From: Thermohalobaculum sp965247385
GTDB lineage: Bacteria; Pseudomonadota; Alphaproteobacteria; Rhodobacterales; Rhodobacteraceae
Assembly (NCBI GenBank): GCA_965247385.1
Contig: CBDFHG010000007.1
Coordinates: 1,364,001 to 1,428,000, forward strand
Direction of reading: 5' to 3'
Length of the DNA stretch: 64,000 nt
Both the position numbers and the translations under genes were made by a program. The notes beneath the pieces are model-generated. The model had not been told where the DNA came from and did not search any database. It saw only the letters and a program-made list of their open reading frames with translations. Position 1 is the first letter of the stretch; each line of letters starts with the position of its first letter. This document shows, piece after piece, positions 8,821 to 16,033 of this stretch.

Positions 8821-9671
8821 CCTTTAAGAAAACGATCAACCATTTCCCTCTGGGCAAAAGCTTGTATATCAGCACCAACTGTATCGCGCCCAATATCAAT
8901 AAATTCTCCATCCACACATTTTAATTTCCCATCAATAACGCCATCTATTTCAATTGATTTCAACGACGGACAAATTTCTTTTTCACCAAAACCAGCAACA
9001 ATTATGCCAGCTCTGCTATCAGATAGAAATTCTTTGTGTAACAACATGGCGCCAAGTTGATTCAGCTTTCTTTTCTTCGATATAGTTAATTTCAAACCGC
9101 TAAATGTTCGATTCACGACCTTTTCATGTTCATCTTTATATTTGTTGAATAGATCTCTTTCATTTATAGAACTAAAGCATTTAGCGTCTTTATAAGTATT
9201 TGTTTCATCAATAAATTTGTCTATTTCGTCTGCCACAGCTTTGTTTATTTCTCTTACTTTGGGTGCGCCGTGCTGTAAGATTATATTAATACTACGTTCC
9301 CGTATGTTGTTTTTCAATATTGAAAAATGGTCCCGAAAAATGGTCACCACGTTTCTAATTTGATGGTCTTCCGACATTTTAACTTCAGATTCCAAATAAT
9401 TTATAAAATCATCAGCGTAATCTTTAATGAACGCTTTTTTATGTTCGAAACCTCTGTCTCGTCGATACATTTTTATTATCGTTTCAAAAGGAATTTCCAT
9501 GTATTCCAAATTCCCATAGATCATCACCCCTACTGGAGCGCCTCTATGGAGTTCGAAAATTTTATTCACTGTATTATATATCTTTAGCGGCCCAGAACCA
9601 CTAATGGTAACTGCGCTATCCGCAGCCAATGCAACCGCGCCCTTGTTAAGAATCGCTATTTCAGCCGTCAT
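8821..9671 (-). pseudogene. Proteasome-like (HslV / 20S beta-type) Ntn-hydrolase, 5' part
   Basis: N-terminal two thirds of a 438-residue protein. After Met removal the sequence begins T-A-E-I-A-I-L-N-K-G-A-V-A-L-A-A-D-S. This places Thr at position 1, Asp at 17 in ALAADSAVTI, and Lys at 36 in NKIFEL, matching the Thr1-Asp17-Lys33 arrangement of proteasome beta and HslV with a loop three residues longer. GVMIYGNLEYMEIPFETIIK follows as the next strand and helix. The rest is longer and more helical than HslV (about 175 residues). The gene starts inside the end of the small upstream gene (9661-9909), so the operon is coupled. AT-rich composition marks it as acquired DNA. It now lacks its C terminus through the IS66 insertion. 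Confidence 0.8.
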
Positions 9672-9909
9672 TTTTTTGCCACCGAGCTTTTGCCGCTTTC
9701 CGCGCGATCTCACTTCGTTGTTCTGGCGTAAGTGCTCTTGCCCTAGCCTTCCCGCCTTTTCTGCCCCCAAGGCGCCCCAACACGACCGCCGCCGGGTTCT
9801 TTCCGTCGTCTTGGATTTCTGGTATGCCTTCGGTTGCTTCTTGCACGATGGACGCGGCAAACTGGCTAACGTCTCGGGGCCGCTTGGGCCTTCTTGAACG
9901 CTCAGGCAT
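9661..9909 (-). CDS. Small basic KGGKARA-type protein, first gene of the Ntn-hydrolase operon
   Basis: An 82-residue basic protein. It begins MPERSRRPKRPRDVSQFAAS, continues NPAAVVLGRLGGRKGGKARA and ends LTPEQRSEIARKAAKARWQK, a histone-H1-like lysine/alanine tail. Proteins of this type are widespread in bacteria, often next to toxin or mobile genes, and are annotated as hypothetical. Its stop lies 8 bases past the ATG of the Ntn-hydrolase gene, so the two frames overlap. The start at 9909 is chosen as the conserved N terminus; an upstream in-frame ATG at 9933 is possible. A nucleic-acid-binding or antitoxin-like regulatory role is plausible but not shown. Confidence 0.7.
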   Translation of the reverse strand: MPERSRRPKRPRDVSQFAASIVQEATEGIPEIQDDGKNPAAVVLGRLGGRKGGKARARALTPEQRSEIARKAAKARWQKNDG

Positions 9910-10189
9910 GAACCAACCTTGCCATGATTGTGGCATAATGCCAAGATAGAATTTATCCTGGGATTCCCGAACTAAGCCCCTGACGCGCCTCGGCAGGGGC
10001 GGCGATGGGTGCCGTTGTGGGGTTTTCGGCCTGCGCCTGGGCGCCACTCCCGCGGATTTCGCGCTTGAGGAGATAGCCTCTAGGCGGCCACGCGTCTTGC
10101 GGGTCCCGCGCCTGTCCGTTGGTCAAGCGGAGCCCTGGCCGGGAGCCGGCATCGCGCTTCAGCAAGGATATCGTGGCAGGCCGGAGCCG
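9910..10189. other. Stretch between the operon and the IS fragments
   Basis: The first 60 bases upstream of 9909 should hold the promoter of the Ntn-hydrolase operon; the inverted pair TTGGCAT and ATGCCA near 9930-9945 could be an operator. A 70-codon minus-strand frame (9953-10165) containing DPQDAWPPRGYLLKREIRG may be a decayed gene, but I do not recognise it. GC content rises sharply after about 9970. Confidence 0.35.
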
Positions 10190-10562
10190 TCAGGTCGGGC
10201 CGCGCGCCAGGGCCAGGATCTTCCGCCTGGCGCTCAGCACCAGATCGAGCCCCGCTTCGCTCGCCAAACGGATGATCAGCCGCCGCGCATGACGGATCAC
10301 CCGGCCAGGCAGGGCGATCAGAGCCAGGCGCAAGGCCTTCATCCGCCGTGCCACCCAGGCCGGTCCCGGAACCGGTTGCTTCATCACCGCGTTCAAATCA
10401 TGCGCCAGCACCATGATCGCCCACCAGGCCGCATTGGCTCCGAACAGACCCGAAGGCAGGGTGCCGCCAGCCAGGTCGTGCTTCATCACCGCGTGGACTT
10501 CCTCGCTCTTGCCACAGCGCTCCCGGGACCACCAGATCACCGCATCGCCCGGCAGATCGAGA
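10190..10562 (-). pseudogene. IS1380-family transposase, C-terminal fragment
   Basis: About 124 residues of the C terminus of an IS1380-type DDE transposase are readable: PGDAVIWWSRERCGKSEEVH, then DLAGGTLPSGLFGANAAWW, and RRMKALRLALIALPGRVIRH near the end. The N-terminal two thirds, including two catalytic residues, are missing. The fragment abuts an IS256-type fragment on the opposite strand, so the deletion probably came with a second insertion or a recombination event between elements. Confidence 0.8.
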
Positions 10563-10800
10563 GCGTCTTTGCAACCGTACGTCACCGAACCGTCCGCAAC
10601 CGGGGATACCTGTCGAACGACACCGCAATGTGGATGGTTTTCAAGCTGATCATGGCGGCGGCGAAGACATGGCGCCGCCTGCGAAGCCATCACCAGTTGT
10701 CAAAGCTCATCGAAGGCGTCAAGTTCAACGACGGAATCAAAGCGAGCAGCGACCAAACTCATGCCGCCGCATGATCACCCGTCACCCAAACTGGCATAGC
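10556..10800 (+). pseudogene. IS256-family transposase, C-terminal fragment plus element end
   Basis: The frame IESVFATVRHRTVRNRG to the TGA at 10774 matches the last 70 residues of the IS256 transposase at 30480-31752 (VESVFATVRHRTVRTKG there). It includes the catalytic Glu region but not the two Asp residues. The bases after the stop (ATCACCCGTCACCCAAACTG) resemble the end of the complete IS256 copy near 31823. It is joined directly to the IS1380 fragment. Confidence 0.8.
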
Positions 10801-10843
10801 TCGTCTCCGTGTCATAAAAAACAAATGCCATCCACAAGAACCT

Positions 10844-11030
10844 CTAGGTCTTAGAAACTTTAGCAATGCGAGAGGCCATCGCCATAGCGCTGACCTTGAA
10901 AGCGCGGGCCATCTCTTCAACCGCATCTTCATCGGGAACCATGCCGTAATCGAGTTCCTGTTCTTCCATATATTTCAGAACAAGTTTTTCTGGCATGAGC
11001 AATTCAGCTGCGAATTGATTGGTTTCGATT
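10844..11030 (-). pseudogene. ImmA/IrrE-type metallopeptidase, C-terminal fragment
   Basis: The minus strand reads IETNQFAAELLMPEKLVLKY, then GMVPDEDAVEEMARAFKVSA and SRIAKVSKT to a TAG at 10844. The NQFAAELLMP block is the conserved helix that supplies the third zinc ligand and follows the HEXXH helix in ImmA/IrrE peptidases. The HEXXH part is absent because the IS630-type transposase sequence begins at this point. In mobile elements such peptidases usually cleave a partner repressor. This is a dead remnant, but it suggests the island once carried a stress-induced regulatory pair. Confidence 0.75.
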
Positions 11031-12096
11031 CCCCTACGAGAAGACTATGATGCTGCTCAAGCTCGCTGCCATGCCTCGCGCTGTGATGACAGCAATCAAG
11101 CGCGGCGACTGCTTTCAATCGCCGCCGTATATGATGGCATGACCCGGGCGGAGGCGGCCCGGGTCGGCGGCATGGACCGCCAGACCTTGCGGGACCGGGT
11201 GCATCGCTTCAACCGCCACGGGCCCGATGGTCTGATGGACGGCAAGGCGCCGGGCGCATCACCGAAGCTAACGCCATCGCAGCTGGAGGAGCTTGCCGCG
11301 GTGGTCGAGACCGGCCCAAATCCTTTGTCCGATGGCATCGTGCGCTGGCGGCGCGTGGATCTGAAACGCTGGATCAAGGCCCACTTCGGCGTTGTCTATC
11401 ATGAGCGTTCGGTGTCACGCTTGCTGAAGCAAATGGGCTTCTCCCATATTTCGGCACGGCCCCGCCATCCGGGGCAGGACGAGGTCGTGATGGAAGACTT
11501 CAAAAAAAACTTCCCCCGCACGCTGGCGGCGTCCATAGGGCATCTGCCTCCCGACACCAGCATCGAACTTTGGTGGCAGGACGAGATGAGACTGGGCCAG
11601 AAGAATGGTCTGGTACGCCAGTGGGCGCGGCGTGGAACCAGGCCCCGCCAACCCAAGGATCAACGGTATCAGATGTCTTTTTGGTGCCATCTGTCCGGCC
11701 AGGGGACGCGGCGCGGCATTGGTCATGCCATACGCCAATACCCATGCCATGCAGGCCCACCTGAATGAGATATCCCTGGCCGTGGCGCCGCGCGCCCATG
11801 CTGTCCTCTTGATCGACCGCGCTGGCTGGCACACCACGGGAGAACGCCACATGCCGGGAAACATTACCCCCGTCTTTTTGCCTTGCCGCGCTCCAGAACT
11901 CAATCCGGTCGAAAACATCTGGCAGTTCCTACGCCAGACCTGTCTCTCGAACCGTGTTTTTGAAAACCATGACGAGATCGTTGAAGCAGCCTGCCAAGCC
12001 TGGAACCGTCTTGCCGACCAGCCATGGCAAATCATCTCAATCGGACTCCGGGATTGGGCCCATCGGGATTGGGCCCATAACGGTCATCATCAATGA
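11019..12096 (+). pseudogene. IS630-family transposase, broken by a frameshift
   Basis: The first frame (11019-11768) gives the helix-turn-helix region QARRLLSIAAVYDGMTRAEA and the first catalytic Asp in WWQDEMRLGQ. The second frame (to 12096) gives GAICPARGRGAALVMPYANT, the second Asp in VLLIDRAGWHT and the Glu in LNPVENIWQFLRQ. The switch falls near the T-run TCTTTTTGG at about 11683. Since the conserved tyrosine-alanine block before LFGAIC is also disturbed, this looks like decay rather than programmed frameshifting, which some IS630 members use. The stop lies in the right terminal repeat. The expected left terminal repeat near 11000 is missing. Confidence 0.85.
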
Positions 12097-12108
12097 CCTT
12101 TGGTATAA

Positions 12109-12614
12109 CCTCCGCGCTCCAACCTGAAGCTGAGCGACGCCCGGTGGCTGGCCCAGACGACGGGGGGTCGTCTACGGGCTGGAGGATGACGGCGTTCAGG
12201 AGATACTCACCGTCGCCGGGGAGAGGTATCGCCGCCCGCCCGGCCGCGTCGGTCACGACGGTTGTGCGGGTCACGGCGCCGTTGTCGTGGAAGATGTTGA
12301 TCTGCCGGTTGGCAACCGGCGCGCCCTGCCAGGTCAAGGCCACCGGAAGGGTATCGACTCCGGCCGTACAGGGGTTGGCCTGGGCCACCAGTTCGAGCGG
12401 CAACCCAACCCGGACATCCGCGATCCGCTGGATCCGCGGGACCGGCCTGGACCAGCGCCTTGGCGGAGCGGGTGTAGCGCTCGGCAAAGCCGGTATCGGG
12501 CAGGCCGCGGGCGCGGTGGACGTCGGCGAAGGCGTCGAGACCCTCGTCGGCGAGGTATTTCTGGAACTCCTCCGGGTCGTGGACATCGAACCGGGCGATG
12601 ACGTAGGCGCTCAT
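12109..12614 (-). pseudogene. Decayed DUF4198-like periplasmic protein with a DUF1330-like start
   Basis: The first frame opens MSAYVIARFDVHDPEEFQKY, which looks like a DUF1330 N terminus. It then runs into LADEGLDAFADV and ERYTRSAKALVQAG, which resemble the middle of DUF4198 proteins (periplasmic, linked to metal uptake). A frameshift leads to GLPLELVAQANPCTAGVDTL, then QINIFHDNGAVTRTT and GEYLLNAVILQPVDDPP. A second shift leads to VVWASHRASLSFRLERGG at the 3' end, where the island begins. At least two frameshifts and the apparent chimera make it a pseudogene. No signal peptide is left. Confidence 0.6.
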
Positions 12615-12630
12615 GCGGAGATTCCCTTTT

Positions 12631-13761
12631 TCAGGTGCTGTTGAATTCGCCGATCAGCGCATCGACGACCAGGCGCAGCGCCTCCTGCGGTTCCGCGCCG
12701 TCGGCGATGGCTTTTTCGTAGACCGCGCGCTGGCGGTCGGCGGAAGTGCCCTCGCGGGCGATGCGCCGGGCGTGGATCACCTCGGCGCGGCAGCCCAGCG
12801 CCTCGGCGTCGGGGCCGATGAGGTCGATCAACTCCTCCATCAGGCTGGCGAACGGCGCCAGCACCGAGCGGCCATGGTCGACAAGCTGACCGCGCACGCC
12901 ATAGCGCTGCGCCCGCCAGCGGTTTTCGCGGATCAGGGTCGCGGGATACAGCCGCCAGCGCTGGTTGCGCGAGCGCAGGCGGAACAGGAATGCCATCAGC
13001 GACTGGAACACCGCCGCCAGGCAAGCGGCGTCCTCGACCCGCGAGCAGACATCGGTGACCCGCTGCTCCAGGGTAGGGAACTTGGCCGAGGGGCGGATGT
13101 CCCACCAGATCTTGGTTGCATCCTCGATGCAGCCCGCCGAGACTAGCTGGTCGACCAGGCGACGGTACTCGCCGAACGAGGTCAGGTTATCCGGCAACCC
13201 GGTGCGCGGCAGGGCGTCGAAAACGGTCAGGCGGTAACTGGCCAATCCGCTATCCTCGCCACCCCAGAACGGAGACGAGCAGCTGAGCGCCAGCAGATGC
13301 GGAAGGAAATAGGCCGCCTGGGTCATCAGGTCGATGCGCAGATCGTCATCCTCGACACAGACATGGACATGGCAGCCGCAGATCAGCATTCGCCGCACCG
13401 CCGCGCCGAGATCGGCGCGCAACTCGTCATAGCGTGGCTTGCGGGTATGGGATTGGGTGCGCCACTGGGCGAAGGGATGGGTCGAGGCGGCGATCGGGGC
13501 ATAGCCGAACTCTGCCGCGGCTTCGGCGATGCCCTTGCGCATCCGCGTCAGATCGGCCTTCGCCTCGGGCACCGTGCCGTGGGGTTTGGTGCCAACCTCG
13601 ACCTGGCATTGCAGGTATTCCGGAGTCACCTGGCTGCCCAGAAGCTCGCTGCAGCGCTCCAGAAAGCTTGGGTTGGGCTCACGCACCAGATCGCGGCTGT
13701 CGCGCTCGACGATGAGGTATTCCTCCTCGATGCCGACGGTGAAACTTGGGCGTTCGATCAT
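12631..13761 (-). CDS. Carboxylate-amine ligase, YbdK/GCS2-like ATP-grasp-fold family
   Basis: A 376-residue enzyme of the YbdK group, which has weak glutamate-cysteine ligase activity in E. coli and unknown physiological substrate. The start TVGIEEEYLIVERDSRDLVR carries the GIEEE metal/nucleotide motif. Later blocks are QVEVGTKPHGTVPEAKADLT, ICGCHVHVCVEDDDLRIDLM (HVHV metal ligands) and RENRWRAQRYGVRG near the end. The ATG at 13761 is preceded by GGGGAGG at 6 bases; the ATG at 13785 has no ribosome site. It stands alone on the minus strand. True gshA activity is more likely from the separate gene at 20255-21619. Confidence 0.9.
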   Translation of the reverse strand: MIERPSFTVGIEEEYLIVERDSRDLVREPNPSFLERCSELLGSQVTPEYLQCQVEVGTKPHGTVPEAKADLTRMRKGIAEAAAEFGYAPIAASTHPFAQWRTQSHTRKPRYDELRADLGAAVRRMLICGCHVHVCVEDDDLRIDLMTQAAYFLPHLLALSCSSPFWGGEDSGLASYRLTVFDALPRTGLPDNLTSFGEYRRLVDQLVSAGCIEDATKIWWDIRPSAKFPTLEQRVTDVCSRVEDAACLAAVFQSLMAFLFRLRSRNQRWRLYPATLIRENRWRAQRYGVRGQLVDHGRSVLAPFASLMEELIDLIGPDAEALGCRAEVIHARRIAREGTSADRQRAVYEKAIADGAEPQEALRLVVDALIGEFNST

Positions 13762-13864
13762 TGGTGCCTCCCCGTTGATGGGCACAGCATCCTACAAGGG
13801 CGGTAGCGCGGTCAATGTTGGTTTCTTGCGCCTGTTCGGAAGCTGGCGCTTTCGGCGCACCGCC

Positions 13865-13919
13865 CCCCGCCCAACCACCAGGCATAATTCCATCCGGTAG
13901 GTTTGGTGGTTGGGCGGGG
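13865..13919. repeat. Long hairpin repeat, copy 1
   Basis: A perfect 16-bp inverted repeat (CCCCGCCCAACCACCA and its complement) closes a 23-base loop that contains CCATCCGGTAGG. A related hairpin with the same loop core lies at 50984-51045, and about 50 bases next to each copy are also similar (GGAGG, CAGGTCACCGA and GGTGGCCGG). The copy lies between the divergent carboxylate-amine ligase and ThDP enzyme genes. It could be a dispersed structured repeat or a transcription terminator. Confidence 0.65.
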
Positions 13920-14049
13920 AGGAGGGGCGGGAGGCGGCGCGCAGGTCACCGAAGGTGGCCGGGCAGGCGCAATGCAACCGCGGTTGACTTGGCCGCGTTG
14001 CCAGTGTGGAACTTGGCCCGGGAATCCAACGGATGAAGGAAACACTCCA

Positions 14050-15702
14050 ATGAGCCGAACGGGCGGACAGCTTCTGATCGATTGCCTGGAGGCGCAGGGG
14101 GTGACGACCGCCTTCGGCGTACCGGGCGAGAGCTATCTGGCGGTGCTTGACGCACTGCATGACAGCCCGATCCGCTTTGTGCTGTGCCGCCAGGAGGGCG
14201 GCGCCGCCTTCATGGCGGAGGCCTGGGGAAAGTTGAGCGGGCAACCCGGTATCTGCTTTGTGACCCGGGGGCCGGGAGCGACCAATGCATCGATCGGGGT
14301 GCATACGGCGAAGCAGAACTCGAGCCCGATGATCCTGTTTGTCGGGCAGATCGCCCGCGGGATGCGCGACCGCGAGGCGTTCCAGGAGATCGACTACCGT
14401 GCTTTCTTCGGCACCGTGGCGAAATGGGCGGTCGAGATCGACGACCCGGCGCGGGTGCCGGAGATCGTCAGCCGCGCCTTCCAGGTAGCGATGTCCGGGC
14501 GGCCGGGGCCGGTGGTGGTGGCCCTGCCCGAGGACATGCTGGTCGAGATGACCGAGGCCACGCCCGCGCCCGGAGTGGTTCCCGCCGAGGCCGGGGTAGA
14601 TGCCGGGGCGTTGGACGAGACCGGGCGGCGGCTGGCAGCCGCCGAGCGCCCGGTGGTGTTCATCGGTGGCGGTAGTTGGAACGATGAGGGGCGCGCCGGC
14701 CTGCAACGCTTTGCCGAGCGTTGGGACCTGCCGGTGGTGGCTTCGTTTCGCTGTCAGGATCTGTTCGATAACCGCTCGCTGCAGTATGTTGGCGACGCGG
14801 GCACCGGTATGCTGGCCTCGACCAAGGCATTGATCCGTGATGCCGATCTGGTGCTGGCCATCGGCATCGGTTTTAGCGAGATCGAGACCGACAGCTATAC
14901 CCTGTTCGACATCCCAAAACCGAAGCAGACGCTGATCCATGTGCATGGCAGCGACCTGGAGATTGGCAAGGTCTGCCAGCCCGATCTGGCGGTCCATGCG
15001 GGGGTGAACGGCTTTGTCCGTGCCGCGGCGGAGTTGCAGCCCAACAACCTGCCCTGGGGAGAATGGCGGGCCGGTGCGCGGGCAGCCTTCGAGGCGTCGC
15101 TGGACTGCCCAACCCTGCCGGGCGACGTGGATATGGGGGTGATTGCGGCACATCTGCGCGAGGTGCTGCCGAGGGACTTCATCGCCACCAATGGGGCGGG
15201 CAACTTCACCGTCTGGCCGAACAAGTTCCTGCTTTACGGCGAGGGCGGGCGTCTGGTTGCGCCGCAGTCGGGTGCCATGGGTTACGGGCTGCCGGCGGGG
15301 ATCGCCTCGCGGCTGTGGGACCCGGAGCGGGTGGTGGTCAGCTTCGTTGGCGATGGCGAGATCCAGATGACGCTGGCGGAACTGGGCACCGCCATGCAGG
15401 CCGGCGCGATGCCGATCCTGCTGATCCTGAACAACGGTATCTACGGCACTATCCGGATGCATCAGGAGCGCGACTACCCGGAGCGGGTCAGCGGCACGAC
15501 CCTGGAGAACCCGGACTTCGTCGCCATCGGCAAGGCCTATGGCTTCCATGCCGAGCGGGTCAGCGAGACCGGCCAGTTCGCCGCCGCATTCGAGCGGGCG
15601 CGGGCGGCGGGCGGCGGAGTGATCGAGTTGATGATCAACCCGGAGGCGCTGACCCCGAGGGCGACGCTGAACCAGATCCGGGCGGCAGGGATGGCGCGGT
15701 AG
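14050..15702 (+). CDS. Thiamine diphosphate-dependent enzyme, acetolactate synthase-like
   Basis: A 550-residue ThDP enzyme with the three-domain order of acetolactate synthase, benzoylformate decarboxylase and oxalyl-CoA decarboxylase relatives. The N-terminal PYR domain has GVPGESYLAVLDAL and RQEGGAAFMAEAWGKLSG with the conserved Glu near residue 50. A Rossmann-like middle domain spans about 190-330. The PP domain carries FVGDGEIQMTLAELGTAMQA and LILNNGIYG, the GDG-NN ThDP/metal motif. It lacks an adjacent small regulatory subunit, so a catabolic decarboxylase role is as likely as branched-chain synthesis. The ATG at 14050 follows AAGGA and begins SRTGGQLLIDCLEAQGV, the normal N terminus. 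Confidence 0.88.
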   Translation: MSRTGGQLLIDCLEAQGVTTAFGVPGESYLAVLDALHDSPIRFVLCRQEGGAAFMAEAWGKLSGQPGICFVTRGPGATNASIGVHTAKQNSSPMILFVGQIARGMRDREAFQEIDYRAFFGTVAKWAVEIDDPARVPEIVSRAFQVAMSGRPGPVVVALPEDMLVEMTEATPAPGVVPAEAGVDAGALDETGRRLAAAERPVVFIGGGSWNDEGRAGLQRFAERWDLPVVASFRCQDLFDNRSLQYVGDAGTGMLASTKALIRDADLVLAIGIGFSEIETDSYTLFDIPKPKQTLIHVHGSDLEIGKVCQPDLAVHAGVNGFVRAAAELQPNNLPWGEWRAGARAAFEASLDCPTLPGDVDMGVIAAHLREVLPRDFIATNGAGNFTVWPNKFLLYGEGGRLVAPQSGAMGYGLPAGIASRLWDPERVVVSFVGDGEIQMTLAELGTAMQAGAMPILLILNNGIYGTIRMHQERDYPERVSGTTLENPDFVAIGKAYGFHAERVSETGQFAAAFERARAAGGGVIELMINPEALTPRATLNQIRAAGMAR

Positions 15703-16033
15703 CGGGGGTGTACAGATTTGTGCAGGGGGTTATCATCTTGAATAATATGGATTTTCAGAAAATTTAACAAACAAGTAAGGTTTACGTCGTGGGGTGGGTT
15801 TTAGCGCGGTAGCGCGGTCGGGTGGGTGAAACCAACAGCGTAGGGGGCCGTGCTTCGGGCGGGAGTGGTGGGTTGGCACCCACTCTACGGCTAATTAAGC
15901 GGTTTTTTCGACATTGTTCGACATTGTTCGAGAACAAGACTTGTTTTTAGACATCGGGGATTGATTTTCGACTCTGCGAGAGATAGGGTATTTTTCGACA
16001 AAAATGGCACGAGAAGGACCGTTTTCGACATGA
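15703..16033. promoter_or_regulatory. Intergenic region with TTTCGACA repeats upstream of fic
   Basis: The first part has GC-rich short repeats (GTGGGTT types) and a hairpin GAGTGGTGGG-TTGG-CACCCACTC near 15870-15890 that may terminate the ThDP gene. From 15904 to 16045 the DNA becomes AT-rich and contains a tandem TTCGACATTG pair plus further TTTTCGAC copies near 15964, 15992 and 16021, and TTTCGACG near 16042. This is a plausible multi-site operator for the fic gene. No ORF of interest was found. Confidence 0.5.

Larger units (their letters stand above)
6618..12105. mobile_element. 5.5-kb inserted island with perfect 24-bp terminal inverted repeats
   Basis: The left end (6618-6641) and right end (12082-12105) are exact 24-bp inverted copies starting TACCAAAGGTCATTGATGAT, each bordered outside by TAA (6615-6617 and 12106-12108). 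Removing the island and one TAA rejoins a DUF4198-like reading frame so that it ends in ERGG and a TAG, which supports insertion of the whole block. The right end belongs to the IS630-type transposase at 11019-12096, and TA or TAA duplication fits that family. Inside are an AT-rich three-gene operon, an IS66 copy, IS1380 and IS256 fragments and an ImmA/IrrE fragment. The base composition of 6650-7320 and 8820-9660 is clearly lower in GC than the flanks. Confidence 0.75.

Noticed and set aside
11660..11700. Programmed frameshift in the IS630 transposase
   Set aside because: The T-run is suggestive, but conserved residues around the shift are also altered, so decay is more likely.
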